Part shown: piece by piece, positions 1-10,566 of the stretch | Numbering within the stretch: the first letter of the stretch is position 1 | Layout: each line of letters begins with the position of its first letter | NCBI GenBank assembly: GCA_963930655.1 | Contig: OZ005610.1 | Coordinates: 3,105,001-3,169,000, forward strand | DNA length: 64,000 nucleotides | Origin: Myrica gale | Taxonomy: Eukaryota > Streptophyta > Magnoliopsida > Fagales > Myricaceae | Direction: 5' to 3' | Position numbers and translations under genes: made by a program | Notes under the pieces: generated by a model | Told to the model about the DNA's origin: nothing | The model's database searches: none | Seen by the model: only the letters and a program-made list of their open reading frames with translations

Positions 1-306
1 ACTGTGAACGGTTTTGTTTGGCATGGAACAGGCACGTGAACTCAATTTCTTCCCATTTACCTGCCCAAACAATACCAAAAGGGGAAAATGAATTCCTCCG
101 AAAGAAAGAGAACTGGGAAAGAGCATGGGACATAGCTTGTCTTCAGGCCTCAGGGTAATTTGGGGTCAGTCTTGGGTTTCTCTCATTTACAATTACCTGC
201 AGATCAATCAAAGGCATGGGCTGAGACATGTTTCCCCAGCTAGCCCCTTGAGCAATAATAGAGTAATAGACTCTTTCTCTTCTGATATATTGCGATGCCA
301 TGCCCT

Positions 307-316
307 CTCTATATAA
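307..316 (+). promoter_or_regulatory. TATA-like box upstream of peptide gene
   Basis: A tctatataac stretch lies about 80 bases before the peptide precursor ATG at 395, a plausible TATA position with a short 5' leader. No other core element is clear between 1 and 306. Confidence 0.4.
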
Positions 317-394
317 CTGGTTATCTGCCCATTTTCCTCCCCAAGGAATAGGATCGATCATAGGAAGTTCATAAATACTTCAGCTTTAGGAGCA

Positions 395-967
395 ATGAGA
401 CCTTACTACATTACTCTCTTATGTCTCCTTACAACAGTTTTGTACCTCTTTTCCCCAACTATAAGCAAATCTTCCTCCTCCTCCTTGGTGCCAACGAGGA
501 AACTCATGAGTAGGTCAATGGCCGACGACAAGAAGCACAAATCCTACACTACCCAGGTAAGTTTGAAAAAAACCTCTCAAAGTTGAGCTTCTCAGAAGGT
601 TTTATCGAAATACATGATGGCATATAATTATTTGGTCTAATTGCTTAGGCCAACTCAACATTACCAAGTTCTAATCTTGAATCAACTCAGTCATGACTAG
701 CTTTGGAAAAGGATCTTAAACTTCATTCTCTGAGAAAAAAAAAAGTCAACAATATAACCCCGTATAATGCAGGATGTGCGGATGCCTTTCTTGGGTCTGT
801 GAATGCAGGTTCCTGAAGAGATGAAAGGGTCAGACGTCCAGGATGGTTTAATGGCAGTCAAAGGTAGAAGATCAAGAGAGGACAATTTAGATGAGCTTGT
901 CTATCACATTGATTACCACGGGGTGACAACGCATCCGACTCCAACTCCCAAACACCCAAAACCTTAG
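395..967 (+). CDS. small secreted peptide precursor with a DY-motif C-terminus
   Basis: Two exons, 395-556 and 809-967 (donor GTAAGT, acceptor TGCAG), give 106 residues. Residues 1 to about 25 form a hydrophobic signal peptide (ITLLCLLTTVLYLF core), followed by a Ser-rich stretch, a variable basic/acidic middle with a dibasic KGRRSRED segment that could be a processing site, and a C-terminus ending in DYHGVTTHPTPTPKHPKP. A DY pair followed by a Pro/His-rich tail at the extreme C-terminus is the hallmark of tyrosine-sulfated plant peptide hormones (RGF/GLV/CLEL, PSY, CIF). The usual RGF ending with His-Asn is missing, so I place it as RGF/GLV-like or a related family, not a confirmed member. 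The mature peptide would act outside the cell through a receptor kinase; that is inference. Confidence 0.72.
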
Positions 968-2299
968 GGGTGCTTTAATTTATGCGGTTATATTGTGCTT
1001 GTTTCAATATATTAGAAAATTAATGAAGAAGGTATAATGATATCGTTTCTCTCACTCGTCCCTGCAAATTTCTAGACCAAAACGATTGCAGAAAAATGTA
1101 GTAAAAGAAATAGCTGTTGGGAAACCAAAATCTAATCTATGGTTATATTTGTTGAGATAGTAGTAGCTGCTGGTCTTTTCGTTTTTCTCTTTTCTTAATT
1201 CAATCTTGCATCTCCCTGCTGAAAAGATGTTTCTCCTGCCTCCCTCCCTCCCCGCTCCCCCCTCTCCTATCCTAAAACTTATGTTCTCTGGTGATCTGAG
1301 TCCTAAATAAAACCCTCATTCTGATCACTTTTTATATTGTTTTTACTTTTTGTTGTGTTTTTTTCGACGAACTTAGAGCTTAGATCTCAATGTCTACGAC
1401 GACTGGCTCGGAGAGCATCTACATCAACTACATCCTCATTTGTATAGGACTGGAGGCCTATGCGTGGTGGCTCACGCGCACCCAGTGCTCGGTCACTGTT
1501 CTTCCTATTTCGAGCTTCATGCCACGCCCCACTGTTGTCCTTGTCATTTGGCGATCTGTCAGTGTTCATCCCCAGTCGGGGGTTGGCCGACATGTTCGTT
1601 TAAGTATGTATGACCGTTATACTCGGTCTTAGTTTGCACACTAAAATTTTAATTCACTATCAAATCATTACTTTTCAATACAAAAAATTACTTATCTTTT
1701 CACTTTTTCAACAACCCCAAATACTTCAAATTTTACTTTTCAAAGACAGCCTCGTTAGCTTGTTGACCCGTCGCCGCTTCAGATGAATTGTCGTTCACTT
1801 TAGAACATGTAATCCAGTCTTTGAATCTTCTTAAATTAATGAAATTTCAGATTTTTTATAATAAAAAAAACACAGATGTTTCTTACTTTCTTCTCTAATA
1901 GCAGAAAGGACCCCAAAAAAATTTGCTTTTCCTTTCGCTGTCCTTAAGTCTACGAAACAACACATTGTCTTAATAGGCTAAACTTGCCACATCACATCAA
2001 ATATTAAGTAGGATTCCTGCTAACCAAAAACAGATGTTGAGATCATCATACGAGGAAAATTTTTGCTCCTTCGTTTCTTCCGGTTCTTTTGGCTGGAGAA
2101 GGCAAGCAGCCAAGCACATACATCATAGACGCTAGATGCATTTCAGACGACACCGTTTTACATGGGGAATGCGGCAGATCTTTCCATGCTAGTCACGATT
2201 TAATTTATTACCTGGTCAGCGTAGTAGAAAAAAGGAAAAGAAACTCACACAACTAGAAAAAAGCATATCATCAAAGAAAAAGTTGGCATAAATGAGAAA
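968..2299. other. intergenic, peptide gene 3' side to JmjC gene 3' end
   Basis: Convergent 3' ends of two genes. It contains 3' untranslated sequence, a short GC-rich patch at 1387-1600 with overlapping frames on both strands but no convincing gene, and a degenerate MITE copy at 1636-1760. Nothing else is recognised. Confidence 0.6.
1636..1760 (+). mobile_element. degenerate MITE, family A
   Basis: The stretch with ATCAAATCATTACTT followed by AAAAAATTACTTATC and TTTTCACTTTTTCA matches the core of the copies at 6190-6365 (inverted), 6549-6755 and 61795-62005. Only the core is retained and ends are not well defined. Confidence 0.5.
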
Positions 2300-5200
2300 T
2301 CACGATGTACAATGCAGTGAAATCATTCCATTCGTATACTGTTTCCTGACCTTCCTGTACTTGTCAAGCAGCCTTCTATAGCTACCTAATACATCCCCAA
2401 ATGAAATCTCGTCACAGAACCTAGACTTTACTCGTTCGAATGCTGCTTCTACCTTATCCTGGTGTCTTACACATAAACTGAATAATTTAGCCATCTCCAT
2501 AGAAGACAAATTCCAATCATGTCCTTCAATGGTTTCTCCCTCCAGATTGAGAAGCCGGAGCCAGCTTAATCGTAGAAAGGGATCTTCATTTTTCCGAATT
2601 GCAGCCTCCAAGCTTCTAAACACTACAAAGAACCTTGACTCTGATTTAATTTTGTCAACCAAATGGCAGAAAAAGGTCCTCTGGTTCAGATAAAGCCAGT
2701 AATTGGTGTCTGTTTGCAAAGAAATAGCAGCAACCAGGCAAGCCTTCCGGAATATAGGATCAGAATCACCCATTAGCCCAATTGCTATATGCAAGAGGTT
2801 CACGGAGATAACATCAAGAGCTAACGCAGACTCACAAGAAGGATACTGAGGTTGCTTCTGGCTCTGGTTCCAGCAACAAAGAGCAACATGAGCAAAACCT
2901 TCCCACCTGGGTCAAATAAGTCACAGCATAAATTGTACAGTACAGTTAAATTTTACAAAAGATTCAATTCCAATATAATTTGAAGACTCTTTTTAGATTA
3001 CGATGACTTCTTTTTAAATCAGCTCTAAACACCACAGTAGGATGGACAGTTTTGTTTTGCAGTCTTTTTATTTTCCACCAGTACTTCAACTTTACAGTAT
3101 TCTGGCTTCATCTTCACCACGGTTGAAATAGATATCAGAACAGACTTCAAACCTTGTACAGGCTTAACTAAATCAATAAACTATCTGGTCTGGGGACAAT
3201 AAGACCTACAGCAGGTCCACATCCTATCGCTTTATGCAAGCACACTCACATGCAACAAACAGAGACAGATACATAATTGTGACCATTCCAATCTACTACG
3301 TACGCAGATCGCTTCAAACCTATAGCATACAGATTATGATTGGTATGTGCTTGATTATTAACATATTACATTTTAAAGACATCCCATGATTCAGCTTTCC
3401 AAGATACTGGGTCCTTTGTCTATATTATATAATCCAGTCAAGAAAATGGGTCAGCCACATGCACTGTTTTCAGCTTTTAAACAACAGCACTCCAATCATT
3501 GAGAAGATTTTGCAATCAATATGGACAGAGATCCGTATAAAGGATCTGAGGGAGAATAATAATTTACATCAATGACTAGCCAAAAGTAGCTCTAGATAAA
3601 GTGTTTGGAGGAGATTTGAATATGCAATTTTTACTTACTCAAAAGGAAGTTCAACCTCAATACCAAGTGTAAGGTGTAACGAAAATCCAGCAGAGCTATT
3701 GGAACCACCATTATCTGTACATGCCTCATGAGGGACACCTCTAGGAATATACAAAATATCACCTTCTTTTAGCAAAATCTCCATGCACTTGGTCTCTGAA
3801 ACCTCAGCCTCTGGACTATGTAGGCTATCAAGAGGATCATATAAGCGAGGTAACAGCACATTTGACTGAGAAGATACTGTCCATCGCTTAGTTCCAAAAA
3901 GTTGGCAAACAAAAACACAGTGGTCATCAAAGTGACGAGCCAAACCCTGAGAATTAGGTGGTGTCAAGTACATATTGGCACCTACAGATGGTTGACCAAA
4001 GATAGATGCTAATCCATTTGCAATAGCGGCAATCCTCTCAAAGCGAAATTCCATTCCACGAAGAGCAACTGTATAACCCTCTCTATAAGCTTCTTCACAT
4101 TTCAAAATGTCATCAACATTGAAAAAGTGAGAACCCTTTTTGCAGCAAGAGTCTAGATTCTCCTGAAAGAAATGCACCTCCCTTTTCAATTGCCTTTCTG
4201 TTCTTAACACCCGTATGTCCTGCTGATAGATTATAGGGACGCCCAATTTGTTTCTCACCTCCTTTACGAAACTAAGGATGTCAAATTCATCCGAAGCAAT
4301 AGGAAAACAAGACACTAGATTTCGAAGGATTATAGAAAGGGAGGAAGGAACTGCTTCAGTTGAGTGCAGAGAGTGTGCAATTGAACTGAAAACTTCATCA
4401 CTCTCATCTGAAGCCCTTGAAAGTCTCAAGGGTGATACCTCCCAATGAGTTAACAGGAAATCTTCAAAACTAGATTTACTTGAACCAAAAATACTTCTTT
4501 TGACCACCTCAGAAGGCAAGGGTGTAACTTGACTACTATTAATGGAAAGTCTAAAGATGCTTTCTGCCAGATTACTAACTCTAATGTTACTTACATAAAG
4601 GTGCGTCTCTTGGCTTGATTTCCTGATATTGACTAGCAACATTTGATTATACACTTTAGCCCAAAGCTTTTTCAAAAAGGCCAAGAAAGCTTCAGAAAGG
4701 TTTCTGGGGATCTTTTCCAATTGAACTATGTTGCAAGAGTTTATGAGAATTACAGACGCAGTAAGCAGTAATACTGGTAATTCATCTTCCTCAAATCCGA
4801 TCTGGAGACAGGAAACACTTCCATCGTCCACAGTGCATAAAGAAACTTGCATCGCAGAAGATTTAGGAACCTGGAGGAATCCAAACCTAGTGAAAGTTAA
4901 GCCAAATTGCTCAATATCCTGGACTCAATGATATCTAATTAAATGTGAAATCAGCCAAGATTTTCCAGCATGGATTAACCATAATCTGTTGTGATATAGA
5001 CCGAAATGAGAGACAGCAATATGACTCACTCCACTTGAGTCTTTCAGACAGCTGGAAAACCAAGGACCATACAACATAAAACTAACAGAATAGAAACTCA
5101 TCTATTTTCCACAATTTTCGACCAAAAAAACAACAACAGTAACACAGTTGTCAATTTGAAGACTCAAAACCACAACTTGAAATGCAACCACAATCACATA

Positions 5201-5859
5201 AATACAAAAAAAATGCAACAAGTTCAAATAACTTTATAATCTTTAGTTTAGACACTCACACGAGAGTCTCCAAAGCAGAGAATGCCAGCAGGCGTTCTCG
5301 AGCAACAGAGGTTGTCGACATATCCAAAACAGCATTGCAGGCAGCCATAACCACACTCCTCTTCGATCTCGCCAACGCTGAGACCAAACCTTTAACAATC
5401 TCACCATCCAAAGCAATCTGTTCGTTCATTTCCAGCGAAATCAGGGACAAAGCGCCCACAATCCGCGCGCTGTGAGACACTATCGCGGCGCTTCTGTAGT
5501 AAAAGGAATTAAAAAGAAAACGAAATCGAAGAATTAGCGGTAATTCATAATGGGTTTGTCTTGTTCAATCAATAAAGGATGGATAGAAGGGATTACCTGT
5601 ATGTGAGAAGGCATGGGAGCAAAGACAGGAAGGAGTGGTGTTCGGTCGAAAGAAAAAAAGAGGGGAGGTTGATTAGGCATTTCTCGATCAAGGAGAGGGA
5701 GTCAGGTCTATGAGAGTTGGAGACTGCTGCGAGTAACAGACCGAAGATGGTGTCGGCGTCAACACGTTGAAGCTGTAGGCTTCTGTCATAGTACGAAGAA
5801 GTAATTTCTAATTTCCTTCCCCTTTTTCGGCCTCTATTCTCGATCTCCCGCTTCTCCAT
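2300..5859 (-). CDS. JmjC-domain oxygenase, NO66/MINA (ribosomal oxygenase) type
   Basis: Four exons on the minus strand: 5597-5859, 5260-5493, 3639-4886, 2300-2906, total 783 residues with consistent phases. The start is the first in-frame ATG (5859); the in-frame codon 12 bases upstream is GTG. Residues 1-165 look helical and repeat-like. The cupin fold lies around residues 330-580: the iron-binding H-x-D is in GLARHFDDH (about H484, D486), a distal His is in IPRGVPHEA (about H552), and a Lys in FGTKRW fits the 2-oxoglutarate contact of this family. A helical C-terminal part follows (SFGDVLGSYRRLLDKYRKV). Family members are Fe(II)/2-oxoglutarate hydroxylases of ribosomal proteins, in some reports also histone demethylases, usually nuclear or nucleolar. 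The substrate here is not known. The third intron (2907-3638) is about 730 bases with no recognised insert. Confidence 0.85.
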
Positions 5860-6189
5860 TCTCCCATGCACTCGAATTTTCCCTAATCTGTATACAGTAT
5901 CTCAGTCATTGATCGAAACGCTTCTCATTATTTTGTGTTTATATTTTCCTCTCAATATGGAGTGAAAATAGAGAAAACGACTCTATTTAAAAGGGAAAAA
6001 AAAAACTTTAATACTTTATTTTCTTTGTTATAGAGAAAAAAAAAACTTCCCCAAACGGACTGTTAGGCCCAAGTTCTAGTGGGCCCAAGCTCCTTTTATT
6101 CTTCAAACTGAGGCTCAGGCCCGCTGAGATGGGTTTCTAGACGTACAAGTCTTTTTGTTCTGTAAAGTAAGACTTGGGCTTCTCGGGTG

Positions 6190-6365
6190 GGTTTGTTTTT
6201 TAAAATTTTAGGTATTGGGTTTAGTAAAAAAATGAAGAGAGAGGTAATTTTTTATATTTTTGTAGTTATAAGTAATGATTTGATGGGGGAGAAAGAGATT
6301 ATATTGTAATATTTTATTGTATTAAAAATTTAGAGAGTGTAAAATTTTACACCACAAACGCAGTC
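6190..6365 (-). mobile_element. MITE, family A, inverted copy
   Basis: Read on the minus strand it begins CTGCGTTTG, passes through ACAATATAATCTCT and TACTAAACCCAATACC, and aligns along its length with the + copy at 6549-6755. No coding capacity. Confidence 0.65.
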
Positions 6366-6548
6366 GAACCTATTTTATTGTGTGATGTTCGGAGATAGGA
6401 TATATTCATGTTTGGCAGTAGCTTTCGACAAGAAATCAAAACCTGAAAAATAGAACATAGGAGGGTTGCTACCTCGAATCAGCAAACTATTTTGTATTTC
6501 GTGTTTGGGAGAATATTTCAGTAACTTATGGGAGTATTATTCAGGCTG

Positions 6549-6755
6549 CGTTTGCTAACACAATTTTCTCCAAAATATTCTCTCTCTCCTAATAAAATAC
6601 TACAATATAATCTCTCACTCTCCCATCAAAAAATATAAAAAATTACAAAAAAATATAAAAAAAAATTACCTATCTCTTCACTTTTTCACTAAACCCAATA
6701 CCAACACAAAACCCAACACCAAAAATATTTCAACACAAACACAACCTCAGTAACT
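6549..6755 (+). mobile_element. MITE, family A, direct copy
   Basis: AT-rich element starting GCGTTTGCTAACAC and ending in repeated CAACACAAA. The core ACAATATAATCTCT ... TTTTTCACTAAACCCAATACC matches the inverted copy 180 bases upstream. No open frame of note. Confidence 0.65.
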
Positions 6756-7171
6756 TGACAATTCGAAATTGTTACATCCCGAGACAAGTACAATTGGGTT
6801 GGGTTAAGCCCAGCCCTTAACCCAACCCAAATCCAGATGACACTAATGGCCCAAACACATTGCCCCTTCGATTGAACGGTAGAAACTACTAAATTCTTTC
6901 CTCCTATAAAATGGGCTCAGGCCTGCTTAGTTGCTTCTCTGGAAGATTCGGCCTGGGCCCAAAAAATGAGGCCTAACCTGGGCCTAACCCAATGGTTGCC
7001 GGTTACGAATTTCAGGCATTATATTATATAAGTAATAATATAGTCGTAATTTGTTTGTTCCTTCATAGAAGATATATTTAATGGGCATTAACATTGCCTA
7101 GGATCCACACAAGTTTTTCTCTCCCTCTATCGCACAATCAACAAAAACACAGAGAGAGTTATTGTGCTTCA

Positions 7172-9190
7172 ATGGCGACGAGAACGATGACATTATCGAT
7201 ATTAGCACTAACAATAGCCGCATCTGTCGCTTGGGTAACATCATCAACGCCTGAAGCTGCTTCCGCGTTCGTCAAGAAGACTGTTTCATCCCACAAGATC
7301 GTCATCTTCTCGAAGTCCTATTGCCCGTACTCTCTCTTTCTCTTTCCTCCATTTTCTTGATCTCCTTTTGTAGTTGAAGATCTGAGGTATATTCAGTTTT
7401 ATAGGATCCATTTATTCCTAATTTGCATGTTTTACGCTGGCTGCTTAATATATACTTATTCACCTGCTGGGCTAGTTTAAATTGCTTGTATTGGCAAATC
7501 TGAGGACTTGTGAGCTTGAGAGTACATTTCTTGGGGTCTGATCTTGAATGAAATCACTTATTCTGTTGTGTTCTTATTGGGCAAAATCGTATCTTTATTC
7601 GCTAAAATATGAAGTGCCCATATACTAATTGGGAGGGAGATTGCAAATGAAATGGTGGCGAGAAACGGAAAAACGAAAAGGATCCTAAAAGTCCGGAACA
7701 CATTCCTAGGCTGTCCAGATACCGGATATAAAAGAATCTCTTGCTTGACAATGGACTTGTTACGCATAGAATGTAAATCTAGACTTACTAGCCTAAAGCA
7801 GGTAATTTCAGTTAGATTTTTCTCATGTAGGCTCTGAAAATTAGAGATACCATGAAACTTGGAGTTCACCTTATATAGTAGTGAGGAGAAGGAAGTACCA
7901 TCTTAGTGGAAGGCACCTTGCACTATATGAGGCCAGATAGACATTGTAGCTAACAGTGTATTTTCCCCACTTTTTCTTTCCTTCCTTAGTGAAATGATCC
8001 ACATGGTCAATTAGTGATTAAATTTTAATTGCCACGTGACCAATTAAGATGAGATGCCATACTTAGCTAGAAGCTCTTGAAACACTCCCTTGGGGTGTTT
8101 GTTACACTAATTAAGTATTACGATTTTGTTGTGAGTATGATTATACTTTGATACCTTTTTTCATCAAGTTGTACTTGAATAATTTGTTGCAGGTACTGTA
8201 GAAGGGCAAAAAATGTTTTCAAAGAGTTAAGCCAAGTGCCACATGTTGTTGAACTTGATGAGAGAGGTATGTTTGCAATTAACTTAGATGATTCTTCATT
8301 GGTGGCTTGAAAGGGATAGTATGAGAGCATCATTTTCATTAGTAACGGTATCCACGACACAAGTAGAAGCGAAGCCCAATGAATGGCCTAGAGAACTTGC
8401 TTCGGAGTTGTATCATTATGCATTGCCCACTCTTACATCTTATGTTCCAGTTTTAAGGATTAGTTCAGCACCATCAACTGCAAATATAATGCAGGAGCTC
8501 AAACATGTGGTGGCATGGCTTCTGGTGTGGCAGCTCCCATCAGATGACAGCTATGCTGACTTGTTGTGTGCTTTTGTATGCGTATGGTTTAGGTATCAAG
8601 GAAGTTACTGATAAGTATTGGCTTTCTATCTTGCAGACGATGGCCCCAACATTCAGGATGCTGTAAGTGAGATTGCTGGGAGGCGTACTGTACCGCAGGT
8701 TTTCATAAATGGAAAGCACCTTGGAGGATCAGATGGTAAGTTCATATTGGCAGACTTCAACACTATCTAAGAATTAGGCTCAGTGGCATGTGGCCCCACA
8801 TAAAATCCTATATTGGCGCAACTGAAAGTTACATGAAGGAAGGAATTGCAACTAATCCCTTCTTCCTGGGTGCATTGTAGTAACTTTTCTGTACATGAGT
8901 GTCATTGTGAATTCAGAATACTGCATATTGTACAATTACATATGTTTGGGCGTTTGTCTATGGTACTTATAGATAATTGAGCAGTTTGTGTCCATCCAGT
9001 GTTGGGGACAGCATACAAAACTTAATTTCATCAACTGTTCATGATGTCAAACTTTCAATACAAAAGGTGTCCAACTACTGATAGCATGAAACTGATTGAA
9101 CATTTGATTCCAGATACGGTTGCAGCATACGAAAGTGGAGAACTGGCTAGGATTCTGGGGATTGCTGTGGAGGATAAAGATGATCTCTGA
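7172..9190 (+). CDS. CPYC-type glutaredoxin with signal peptide (GRXC3/C4-like)
   Basis: Four exons: 7172-7326, 8193-8266, 8637-8735, 9114-9190, total 134 residues. Residues 1-30 are a hydrophobic signal peptide, followed by a class I glutaredoxin domain with active site CPYC (51-54), the cis-Pro motif TVP (94-96) and the glutathione-binding GGSDD (106-110). The active-site codons are split by intron 1, which falls between CP and YC. Class I glutaredoxins reduce disulfides and glutathionylated thiols using glutathione; versions with this leader act in the secretory pathway. Length and intron pattern fit plant C-type glutaredoxins. Confidence 0.93.
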
Positions 9191-10566
9191 ACCAAGGCAC
9201 CATCAATAAGAGACAAGACAAGACAGTTCATCACAAAGCAAATTCAGACGTAGTGCTGATAATGTAGTTCTTTGCTTGAAGGGTACTTCCAATATTAGTT
9301 GTAGTTTATGTTGTTGATTATATGCGAGTAATTTAAGCTGATTTGATTTCAGCTATCAAGTTCTAGGAGGATTTTGAGGCACTTGCTTATACTAGGATGG
9401 AATGATTGAAAATTGCAAGCCAATCCCCTTCGTAATCTTGCAGAATTTCTTGGGTTGAAATGCTGCCATTTTCAAAAGAAAAATACGAGTGTTACATGTT
9501 TGGAGAACTCACCCCCAAAAGCTGGTTCAAGAGGGAATAGAGTCTAAGGCATATAAACCCCACATTGGCATCTCATACTACCAATGTGGGACGGATCACA
9601 TACTCCCCAAATGATCCATAACATTCCACCTCGCTCCGCAGTCCCGGCGCCCACGCGGACTGGCTGTGCACTAGACTTTTCCTAGTTCCGGGCTAACACT
9701 GCAATACCGACATCACCCCCCGCGCCGCACGATTGCAACTCGGAGGAGTGGTGTAGGCTCTGATATCATTTGTTACATGTCTTAGGAGAACTCATCCCCA
9801 AAAGCTAGCTCAAGAGGGAAAGAGAGCTTAAGGCATATAAACCCCACATTGACATCTCATACTACCAATGTGAAACGGATCACATACTCCCCAAGAGTGG
9901 GTTCTCTCTCGGAATCCATGGTTTCAAGTGCGATGGGTTGCTTTTATTTTTAACATTGTGAAAATGACGGGAGCTGGATTTGGCATGCGTAAGGTCGGCC
10001 TCATGCGAGACTCAGTCTAGGAACAATCATAGTTAAACCAATTGCCCATCCTTGAGATTAGAGTACTATTTGCACCGCATTATCACCCACAGTTGCTCAG
10101 CCGAGTTTTAATACAAAAATAACACAAAGTACCAAAGGCTATTCCCGTCAACGAAGAATATTATAAAAGATCAAAATATGCCATAAGGAATCCCAATCTT
10201 TGATAATTTTGTCATCATCTAATTGTTTTCAATATTCCTATGTTATACTATTTAATTCTCGACGATGAATCAATTTGATAGCCCAGATATTGTTATTCAT
10301 GATATTGCTCCCGTATAACCATCGAAGACTGTTGAAGTGACTAATTCCTGGAAATTAAGGAGTGTCACAAACCCCTACAGTTATCAGCCTGAGCGGAGTC
10401 AAATATAGCCCCGTCGATGAATTGAGTTAAAGAATAAAACGATGGTGCTAACTTTCATTTAGCCAAAGAAATGCCTTATGCATACATACATCTTGTATAT
10501 CCAGAACTATTGCTGCTGTTTTTTTCTGAGCTTAAAAGAGCGTCTTTCTTAACTGGCATTCCTCTT
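9191..10566. other. intergenic, glutaredoxin 3' side to WAT1-like gene 3' end
   Basis: Convergent 3' ends. Contains the glutaredoxin 3' untranslated sequence, a TRIM element (9490-9893), and about 670 bases of unremarkable AT-rich DNA. Confidence 0.6.
9490..9893 (-). mobile_element. TRIM (mini LTR retrotransposon)
   Basis: Two similar direct repeats, 9490-9609 and 9771-9893 (about 120 bases each), both beginning TGTTACATG and ending ATACTCCCCA, flank a 161-base internal part without coding capacity. Next to the right repeat, GGCTCTGATATCAT (9757-9770) is the reverse complement of a primer site similar to the initiator-Met-tRNA type TGGTATCAGAGC, so the element reads on the minus strand. The size and layout are typical of TRIMs. 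The target duplication is not clear. Confidence 0.8.

Larger units (their letters stand above)
5860..7171. promoter_or_regulatory. divergent intergenic region with site II-like elements and MITE pair
   Basis: Shared upstream region of the JmjC gene (-) and the glutaredoxin (+). Several GGCCCA/TGGGCC motifs occur near both genes (about 6067-6090, 6849-6855, 6955-6960, 6979-6985). These resemble site II elements of housekeeping and growth-linked plant promoters, but function is inferred. A TATA-like TTATATAAG lies near 7024. The centre holds two family-A MITEs in opposite orientation. Confidence 0.5.

Noticed and set aside
1387..1632. Overlapping open frames on both strands in a GC-richer patch
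   Set aside because: No domain, no splice context, and both strands are equally open, as expected from composition.
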